Below are positions 33,223 to 42,267 of a DNA stretch of 64,000 nucleotides, in pieces. This stretch comes from Anabas testudineus. Its lineage: Eukaryota > Chordata > Actinopteri > Anabantiformes > Anabantidae. The stretch is from assembly GCF_900324465.2 (NCBI RefSeq), contig NC_046623.1, forward strand, positions 10,879,721-10,943,720, read 5' to 3'. Position 1 is the stretch's first letter. Each line of letters opens with the position of its first letter. Position numbers and translations under genes: made by a program. The notes under the pieces were generated by a model. The model had not been told where the DNA came from, did not search any database, and saw only the letters and a program-made list of their open reading frames with translations.

Positions 33223-34190
33223 CTCCGCGGCGGCGGCTGCTTCCACCTGCTGCAGCCCCGCTAAAAACAAGAGCAGGCAGCCCAGACAGAGGTCAACACA
33301 ATGCTGCAACTTGAGACAATACAACATGTCGAGAAACATTGAGATCTAATGATGCTACAGATCAACGAGACTCCTCAGCATCAGCATCCCAGCATACTGC
33401 GCCGGAAAGAGACGCCCGCTGTGTCGAACACCGCTAGGAGAACCGTCGTATTGGTTGTGCGCCTGCTTATTGGCTGTGAGGTCTTTCAATCAAACTTTGA
33501 AGGGATTTGATTGGCTGTTGTACCGGGGAAGTCAAACCATGAGCAACAGTTCGGGGACGGCGACAGTGTTACGAGAATAAAAATTAAGTTATTTATTACC
33601 GTCAGCGCTAGTCATATACTTAATACAGAGAAAAGAAAACGAAAAAAAAATCTAAATTATCATGATTGTTGTTCAATTTTAATGCACATACTGTCTTTAT
33701 GTTGTTTGTTATAAAGAAGACCATACCAACTGTTCAGAAAGGTTAGCCCAAAACAGATTGCTACAGCTAGGCTAACAGCTAACTAGTAAGCTAACACTTC
33801 TGTAAATTACTAGCCCGCTTCTTAGCGAGGTTACCGATTAGCAGCTAGTTACCGTTACATGCAGCCGAGACGTGACGTTTCTGTGGTGTCGATAAAATCC
33901 GCGGCCTGCTATTTTACTTGCTTTTCCATTATCTAATACGAATGCATGGCTTGACTTTGGCAAAGTGCAAGCAGAAAACTTCTCGCCTGCTGTTAGCTTC
34001 CCATTTCAGCTAGCGTCAAGCACAGACACGACAAACCGGAACATGGTGAAACTGTATTTCCGTTAATGCTTTCAAAATAAAATAGAAAATAGAAGCAAGG
34101 TCATAACAGTCCTTAAAATTAGTAACACATTATAAGAATATTGTGCCTAAAGTGTTGCAGGTGTTTTAGGCATAAAAAAAAAAATTATAT
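33223..34190 (-). promoter_or_regulatory. slc25a14: slc25a14 5' flank
   Basis: A CpG-richer block at about 33380-33520 holds an ETS-type core (CCGGAA on plus at about 33402). It lies about 200 bases upstream of the slc25a14 ATG and is the likely TATA-less promoter. From 33,520 to 34,080 the DNA contains repeated GCTAAC/GCTAGC-type words and no exon that I recognise. Confidence 0.45.
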
Positions 34191-35390
34191 ATTTTAAAAT
34201 CTTCTGTCTTTATTTGAGAAAACATCTTCAGAAGACTTTATTTTAGCAATTTCTGTGGCACAGTTAATCTTCTAGGGAGAGTATCATCACTCTGTTCATA
34301 CAAAAGTGTGAAAAAGCAACATTGTCCACCAAAATGAGTACAACAGGATTTCAGGAAACATTGAATATTCATGGCTCATTCACTTCACTCAAGCATTCCA
34401 ACTAAAATTATATCTGATCCTCGTCAAAACAAAATGTCAAAGTTTTTGTTCATACAGCTACAAACATCTCATCATTTATTTTTCTTGACAAGCAAACTCA
34501 CTGATGTGGTATTTTCTTTGCTTTTGCACTTTAAATGTCACATTTTTGTTGCTGTGAGCAGCACTTTGCCTTCCCTATACATAGCATAGAGGTACAAATC
34601 TCATAAGCTGCACGAACAAAACCAAAACAGTATCTGCATAATGAAAGTAAGAAATGGTTTTATGTAATTTCAGTCTACCAAAACTTGAACAGACCACTGC
34701 AGCACAACTACTGGGACTGCTCCTTAATTCTATACCCTATTGCTGCCAGTGCTAGTACTCTCAGGTTAATCAGGCCTGTTTATCCTCAGGTATATTTTAG
34801 ACCAGTTACGGCTGTAGACCCAGTCCCAAGCTTCACTATGAATAGCAGTCACCACCAGCCACAAAGCATCTTTACATGAGTTACTGATTTTTTATCTGTA
34901 ATTAAAGGAAAGAAAGGTTGTTCCTTCTCTGACAAACTAGCAAGTGCAGGAATTTCAACCACCAGCCTCCTTGTTACATGCTTATTTCCGTGCTCTTCGT
35001 TGTTCATTAATTGTGCAATAAACAGAGGAGCTGACATGTTCATAGTAAAACCTAAAAACACTTTAAGAAGAGGTCTGTCAATGTCCCTTGCACCTCGCTC
35101 ATCACACAGCAAATATCCACAATGTTAACCATTATTAGTACAAAAGCAGTCATTGTAATTTACTCTTCAGCTGTATGGTCAAAGAAATACAGTAGTGAAC
35201 ACGTCAGGGCAGATGGCTCAACTTGATAGGAGCTCTACTGTCCTAGGTTGGAGTGACATCATTCCTCCTCCTCTTCTTCTTCTTTTTAACTGGCAATGCA
35301 CTACTGGGGGACATCTTTGACAACAGCGAGAGTGTCACAGCAACAGGACAGGGTCAGTGTTCAGGGTTCAAACACAGGAGGGGCTGAGGA
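34190..35390 (-). other. Probable 3'UTR of the micropeptide gene
   Basis: No coding exon is seen. Two minus-strand AATAAA signals at 34242-34237 and 34214-34209 would end a transcript coming from 35808. A CT-rich tract on plus at about 35266-35287 becomes a GA-rich tract in the RNA. Confidence 0.35.
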
Positions 35391-35808
35391 TCACAGAGTT
35401 GTGCGCAGCAGTCGAATGACACGCTGGTAAAACTGCTGGACGACCGACACGAGATTCCTAGGGGAGGTGAATGCAAGTGGAAAGATAAGTTTGTTGCTTC
35501 TCTCTCTTTCTCATCCTGTAAAGTTTCCACTGTCTGTTAGAAGTAAATGTATGCATACAAAGACTAAATATTTAGTTATCTACTTCCCCTATTGTTATAT
35601 ATATATATTTTAAAATAATCACAGGTATGTAGGATGTAAGTCACTGTAACTTTAAGATTCTTTCATTTTAATATATTAACACACACACACAGACTCACCG
35701 AGCTCCCAGAGAGAAGCAGTTGTTGCGGTTTGGGTGGAGGCAGAAGAGCGAAGCCACGCAGTAAACACAGCACAACAACATGGACAGCAGCCGTCTTTTT
35801 AAAGACAT
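35391..35808 (-). CDS. Predicted 58-residue membrane micropeptide, unrecognised
   Basis: Two exons on the minus strand, 35808-35699 and 35457-35391. They are joined by a strong donor (CTCG/GTGAGT) and acceptor (CACCTCCCCTAG/GAATC), in phase. The ATG context is good (GTGAAGATGTC). The peptide begins MSLKRRLLSMLLCCVYCVAS: two or three basic residues, then about 17 hydrophobic residues, i.e. a signal peptide or a type II anchor. A short Cys-bracketed loop follows (CLHPNRNNC), then a basic amphipathic helix, SVVQQFYQRVIRLLRTTL, ending at the stop. It contains six Cys. The probable 3'UTR runs 1.1-1.2 kb to AATAAA words at 34242-34237 and 34214-34209 (minus). It lies between slc25a14 and gpr119. 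I do not recognise the family. Myomixer and apela were considered and do not fit. The splice grammar supports a gene, but nothing else proves translation. Confidence 0.45.
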
Positions 35809-35858
35809 CTTCACTCTGACACTGTCACAGATGCCGTCAGTTTCAGGCTGTCAACCAC

Positions 35859-38365
35859 AGATCAGACGTGAAAGGTAAAAAGTACACTTGTTTAAGCAAA
35901 CCCACCTGTTGACTGTGGCTGGTACATGGACACAGGGAATAACATGCATTTCTGACCAGTACATTAAGCATTTACTTTACACATTAATTAAAGCATTTCC
36001 TCAGAAAAAAAAAACAGTTTAAAAGACAACTTTTAACTTCTTGGTTAACCTCATCTCTTGTGAAGCTTCCCCTTTTTTACAGCTGTGGCTAAAATGACTG
36101 CACAGTTAACACAAAGTCACTTAATAAAATCACATTAACCTGCATAAAACTCTACAACATGGGGCCTGACTACAACTATTAAATTTTAAGCGAAAGTTAT
36201 AAATAAGGCAGTTGAACCGCTGTTATTACAGCAATGTTTGAATGTGATGCCTGCCTAATACATTTTTAATGTTTAGAATAAACTTTGGTCAAACTAAAGT
36301 TTATCAGTCTTAATGATCTAATTATAATTGTACTACATCTGCTCTGAGGGAAGAAAACAGAAATTCTTGTTAAATCTGGTTGTAATCAATATCACTCACA
36401 TGAAGTCTAACAGTGTACTACATCACATACTACATATACATGAAAAGATGATTGAACTGGCTCGTTTTTACAGTCACGAAACTTTGACACCACTCAAACT
36501 CTGCTGCAGACATCACCACCATCACCTTAACAATCCTAAACAGGTGAAGAGCTTCCTGACTTGTTATGATTCCAACACTGGAGAAGTCCTCGCTTTGTTT
36601 TAAAACACCCAGATGCTCCTTCAAACCAATTCCCAAGCGCAGGTGGAGTCACAAGAATCCGTCACAGCTAGTGGAGGATGGCGTTGGCAGAGGTGTAAAC
36701 AGGATCGAGGCTCCCTGGGTGCTGCCGAGCCCTGTGCACAATTACTGCTGACCCACGCTTTGTTTTGAAAGGTCCTGAAAGGTCTAGCAGGGGTGAATAA
36801 CATCCCTACATTGTGTGTGTGTTGGAGTTTTGGTTTGTTGGGAGGGAGGGGGCGTGAGTGGTAATAAAAAGAGGATCTTCCCTCTCAGATTGATGTCAAC
36901 TCATGTTGAACCCAGTGAAACTGTGCTCTGGTGCTGTGGGCTGGCTTGGAGTGTAGTGTAGAAGTGTTTAAAACTCTTTAGAAGCTCCATTACCTTGTGC
37001 CAGTACATTAAAATTCAAACTTCTTAAGACAAGCCAACAAATCATGGGCTCGGACACGATCAAGACTAATAATTAACCAGTTTAATTTTAGATGGGGATG
37101 CTCCATTTCTCGTTTTTCTAGAAATATTTTCTCTCAATCCTGTAGCTGCAGCTAGTGTAAGAAGCTGGTGTGACGCCAGATGATGTTTTGAGTGTGTGCG
37201 GCCAGGAAGCGTCATTAGCCAGATCTATTTGTGTGTGTATCCTGGTGGAAAATGGTCCCATCATGCCAGATGTCTCTCCCAGGGATTCTAGGGCCACAAC
37301 AGGACGACAGCCAACAGGTTTAGAGTTTACCTAAGCCCCTTCAGCTCATAACTGCTTGGGTTTTATATCGATGAATGATTTGGGGTAAAACCGTCAGTAG
37401 TTCAGACAAAACAGGTTCATGTGAAGGGGTTTTAATAGCACATTAGTATTTTTATTTGTCACTGTCATCAGTGGAAGTATGTTATGTCAGCACATGTTTT
37501 TTGTGGATATTACACTTCCATGCACTTATTCTACATTTTTAGTTTGCATTTACAAATCTGAAGGGAAACTTTGATAAAAAAAAAAAAGTGAACCCAGAAA
37601 TACACTTGAAAAAGAACTTGCAAGAAAAAAGGCTATCTAAGGGCTAGCACTTATTTTATTAACTAACGTTATTTATCGGTTTACCAGTTGTGTAAGATTT
37701 GGTACTCTGCTTTACATTAACAATAATATTTTTTTAGAGGGCCAGCAGACAGAAAGCTGGGACACTGGTCAATCCTATGGAGGCAATAACAGCAACAGGT
37801 GAGTAGTGGAAGAGTATTTGTGTGTTTTATGCTCTCGCTCTTTCAATGCGTGTGTGTGCGTGTGTGTGTAGGCTCTATACGTGTGTGTATGAGGGGAGGA
37901 GACAAGTGAGATCTGCTGATAATGCTGTGAGTGTTTCTGTCCTTCTGCACTTGTTGAAGGGATCTTAAGGACACACACGAGACGACTGAGTTTGAATAAA
38001 CGTTTTATGGACCACTCAACGTTGATCAGCGTGGAAATATAATAAGACACTGGATTAACATAACAAGAAGGTTTTGAGGTTCTTTATCAAAACAGTTTGA
38101 TGCTACTTGAGAGCAGGCACATGTTTATCAGCTGCAGGAAGATCTTTGATATGATCTTTGATATTTTGCCTGTATCTTTTTCACAGACTCAACTTTTCTT
38201 AAAGTTTAAACGTAGTTTGTTTTTGAGCATCTGTTTTTTTGGAATTTCCTACATTTAGCTCTGTGATTGGCAATCAGCAACACACTGATTCTCATTGAAG
38301 CAGTGTCAACAAATCTCAACTGCACACAGGCTTTGTAAATTACCTTAATTTCGTTTCATATCAAC
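35859..38365. other. Interval between micropeptide gene and gpr119
   Basis: No recognisable coding exon. An acceptor-like TTGACAG at about 35852 (minus) suggests a non-coding upstream exon of the micropeptide gene somewhere in this interval. On the plus strand the interval should hold the 5'UTR and promoter of gpr119. There is a GT/TG-rich patch at about 37848-37895. Confidence 0.4.
36840..36900 (+). promoter_or_regulatory. gpr119: Candidate plus-strand core promoter (gpr119?)
   Basis: A GC-box-like GGAGGGGGCGTGAG is followed by the TATA-like TAATAAAAAG at 36862-36871, about 30 bases before CTCAGATTG at about 36890. This is the best TATA-like arrangement upstream of gpr119. It requires a 5'UTR intron or a 1.5-kb leader to reach the ATG at 38366. 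It is inferred only. Confidence 0.22.
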
Positions 38366-39746
38366 ATGTCATATTTGACTGGACCAGTGGGCACTGAGAC
38401 CTCAGCTACCATGATACCTAACTATGTAGACAACAAACCAGCAACCCGACGCGATGTGATGGGAGTGATCCTGAGCATCACTGCCTGCCTCATCATCTCC
38501 ACAAACCTGCTGGTGGCAGCTGCTCTACTTAAGCTGCTCCTCAAAAAGAGCAGCCAGAGCTGGTGCTTTGTACTAAACCTGGCACTAGCTGACGCGTTGG
38601 TGGGTGTAGGTATTACCGGCCTGGCCACAGAGGATTTCAATTACAATTATTCAATTCAGAACCAGCACAACCACACCGCTATTGACACTCCAACAAACAC
38701 CACGCTTTCTGCTCAGGGCAAGACTCGGTGTTTGATGAGGATGGCCTTTGTCGCATCGCCATGTACGGCATCCATCATGTCCATGTTCCTGATCTCACTT
38801 GATCGCTATGCAGCCATCAAGATGCCCCTACGATATTCCCTGCTTTCTGGGAAAGGGACAGCAGCTGTGTCTTTGCTGGCTCTGTGGATCAGCTCTCTTG
38901 CTGTAGGATTCTTGCCAGGTGAGACTTGTAAACTTAAAAATATCTAATTTATGAAGTAACTAAAGCTGTACCACCACAGACACCAGTACATTCAACATTT
39001 GTTAGTGTTGGGGATGTAGCAACAGTGTAATAACGCATATCCTCTGTCCCTCAGTCATGGTGCAGCAGCTGCAGACAGAGGGGTACAGTGGCTTCTGTGC
39101 CTTCTTCTCTGTCATCCAAGAAGTGGGCATCATCATCTTATTCAGTGCATGCTTCTTTCCTGTCCTCTCTGTGTTCATCTACATCTATCTGGACATCCTG
39201 AGGATTGCTTGCAGCCACCAGAAGCAGATCAGCCAAGTTAGACAAGCAGGCTCCAGGACAGCTGACGACCATGGCCATCAACATTATCAGCATCATCACC
39301 AGCTTCTGCAACTGAGGAGCGGTTACTGGAGTCATGTCAAAGCCCTGAAGATGGTGGCAGTGCTTGTGGGCTGCTTCTCAGTCCTCTGGTGCCCCTTCTT
39401 TGTGGTGTGCATAGTGCACATTCTGTGTAAAAGCTGTGAACTCACAGGTGTATTAGAGAATTATCTGTGGCTACTGGGACTGACCAACTCTCTCATCAAC
39501 CCTATAGTATATGCCTTCTGTCAAAAGGAGGTGCGACTGCAGTTAGCAGCCATGTTTTCCTGCTTCAAACATGGCTGCTCATTGACTTCTGGACCACCAG
39601 ATGTCAAAGACAGTGACTTGCAGCCACCTGTACTGACTCAATCATGTGTTTCTGGTGGTGATGCCCTCAACCCTTCAAAGTCTCAGCCAATTACCTGTAA
39701 TGATGAGTCTCACACCGTGCCGCTATCTGCTACAACTAGCATGTGA
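38366..39746 (+). CDS. gpr119: G-protein-coupled receptor 119
   Basis: Two exons, 38366-38918 and 39055-39746, joined in phase (CCAG/GTGAGA and CCTCAG/TCATG) to give 414 residues (human 335). Matches to human GPR119 include TM1-TM2 (CLIISTNLLVAA, LNLALADALVGVGITGL), TM3 with LDRYAAIKMP (D146-R147-Y148), GFLP at the end of TM4, LWCPF in TM6, and YLWLLGLTNSLINPIVYAFC with the NPxxY motif. C122 at TM3 and C199 in loop 2 can form the usual disulfide. GPR119 is a Gs-coupled plasma-membrane receptor for oleoylethanolamide and related lipids on islet beta cells and gut L cells. Unusual features are a coding intron, a longer first extracellular loop with possible N-glycan sites (NYS, NHT, NTT), a His-rich third intracellular loop, and a longer tail. 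It converges with the clk gene. Confidence 0.95.
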
Positions 39747-41900
39747 AAGAAACTGGGAAATGATTAGAGACACCAAATGATGCTTTTGCAAAATGCTTTT
39801 ATATACCCTAGACTGGATTACAGTTTAGAAATAAAAACAGAAGTCCAAGTTATAATTACTAAACGTACAGTGATAACTGTACATAATTCACACAGATTTG
39901 TCCATATGTCACACATGCACCATTTTGCAACAGACTTATTTTGCTGCCATGCAGCGCTGTGGGCTCTCAGTCCAGTGTGCCCCAAATCCCACAACTAATA
40001 ATTATTTAAAATATTAAAGAATTTTCTCTCCATTTTTTGTTTTGCTAACTATTTATATTCAGGTCTTCAGTACGGATGCATTTGTAAATATATGTTGGCA
40101 TTAAACAAACAAGCATGTGGCATTCAAAAACAATTCAGGGTTATTTTTTGACATGTCTTGGCTGTGTGTAATTGTTGGATGAAAGCGAACCTTCATTTTG
40201 TCAACAATGATTAGATGGTGTACTATAACAATACAATACAATACAATGGTAAACACACGTACGTCCCCTATATTAACTTAGATTTTTGTCCAAATGACTG
40301 TAATATGTCTTTGCCATCAGCATTAGATATACTTTATGTTTAGATCTAATTAATAAAACCAGCCTACTAAAAGCTAAGGTGGTAAACAATATGCCTTCTA
40401 ACCATCATCACATCAATATTTTTGATTTGAACATGCATTTGGACATTATAGGAATTGAAGATTTAGAATTTAAGATCTGCCAGATCTTGTTTTGGTGAGC
40501 TAACTTATGAAAGAAAGGTATCCCACACATTGAACAAAAAATTCTCAATCAGTTCTAAAGCAGACACATCAAAAGTCTCATCAACTCATGAAGGTAGAAA
40601 TTTCCACCACTGTGCGTTTATCACTAAAAAATAAGCAACTCTTTCTCTTATATTTTAGTCCCACCTCTTCTCTAAAAAAACCCACTCTTTTTGTCTTTAG
40701 ATTTGTGACATCTCTTCCGTGCCAGGTAAATTAAGCATGATAAATCACAGATAACACACAGCAATGGTAATGAGACAGCCTGGAACCCATGGCATTACAC
40801 ATAAACTTGGCTCTCTGACTCACTTTGTTTTATACAGCTTTATTACATCCATGGGATTTAGTAGCTTTCAACCGATGGGTTTGAGATAGTAGATGAGTCT
40901 GCTATTTATCTAAGTGGCTGCTTGCACATGTAATATTTTATAGCTGGGCAACTACTCAGTCATGGAAACTTCCTCGGCTGCTTGAGTCTTGATAAATATT
41001 GTTCGCTTTATATGTCAGAAGTCTTTATCAACAAAGCAGTTATACCAAATGATGTCTGGAATGTCTATGTGGGCTTAGATAGCCAACATTTACTTTAGCA
41101 TTAAGGACTACAGTGAATTCATAAAGTCCAATCACCTGAGCTGGAAATAAAGCCAAGGTACCTTTGTTTGTCTCATCATGCTGACAGACACTGAGCAGTG
41201 TCTTTTCTTCTTTTACAATGGAGAAGGGTCTGTGGTTTTAAGTTGGGACAAGATACATCAAATGTGTGAATAAATAATTCAGCGTCTTTCTTGTTTTTAT
41301 AGTTTTGGCCATTATTTCTTCAAAAATAGTAACATTATGATCACAAAATTAATTCCAGAGTAACACTCCAATCACATCTCCAAAATTGGTCTACTATATA
41401 TAGTATACTACTGCTACTACCACTGCTACTACTACTTTTTCTGTGTAATGCTGTGTTATAGAAATCTCTGAATTTTCAATTTTACCTACAGCTTAATGAA
41501 ACAATGTAATGTTTAATGTTCAGTTTCTTAGACACTTACTTCAGTTGAAAAACTAAAATGAGAGAACAACAATACTTTCAACAGCAGTTTTGCTCCCTAC
41601 TAAGTATTTTTTTTTGCCTTTGTTTATTTAGGGTAGTTTCACTAAGAGGCTGTCGATGCAGAAGTTGACCACCACCACCCTAGTCTGTGGCTACTAAACA
41701 CTCCACTGAAACAGCTGGTATTAAAGATGTAACTGCATCATAGTGGTTTGAAACACAGATATTTCACTTTTCCCAACATGATTCAATGTGGGACCGAACC
41801 TTCTGGTTACTGTACAAGTCGACTTTTCTTTGCACCAGGCCCCCACTGCACTACATGCAGTAGCATTACATTATTGTATAAAACAAACTAAGACACAGAA
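39747..41900. other. Intergenic between convergent gpr119 and clk
   Basis: A plus-strand AATAAA at 39830-39835 is an early polyadenylation candidate for gpr119. No coding exon or recognisable repeat is seen in the rest. The sequence is AT-rich with short TA/ACT simple runs near 41396-41440. Confidence 0.5.
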
Positions 41901-42267
41901 AAATGCTGAGTCTTTATTAAAACGATGAATAAGAATCAGTGACGTAAATTGCACTACAACTTGACTTTTGACAATGACGTGCAGAGTGTTTAATCATGCA
42001 GGGATGTAAAAAAATGTATTTCAAATGAACAGGAATGCTCTCCATTATCATGACATCAATAAAAAATAATCCAGATGAGTAAAGTTACAGCCTGAGGTAG
42101 ATGAAATGTATAGAAATATACAGACAGGTGACAGCTGAAAGAAAAAAACATAAAGTTGTCTTAGTAATCATCGCAGGACTGGTTCCAGCCAAAAGTAAGG
42201 TAATATAACTAATTACATTCAATAAACAGTAATAACTAATATGTAATATATTACTTTTGACAAGTAA

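Noticed and set aside
35391-35808. Micropeptide as myomixer or apela
   Set aside because: The ASLFCLH word only superficially resembles the myomixer AxLyCxL motif and is in the wrong part of the protein; apela has a different conserved C-terminus.
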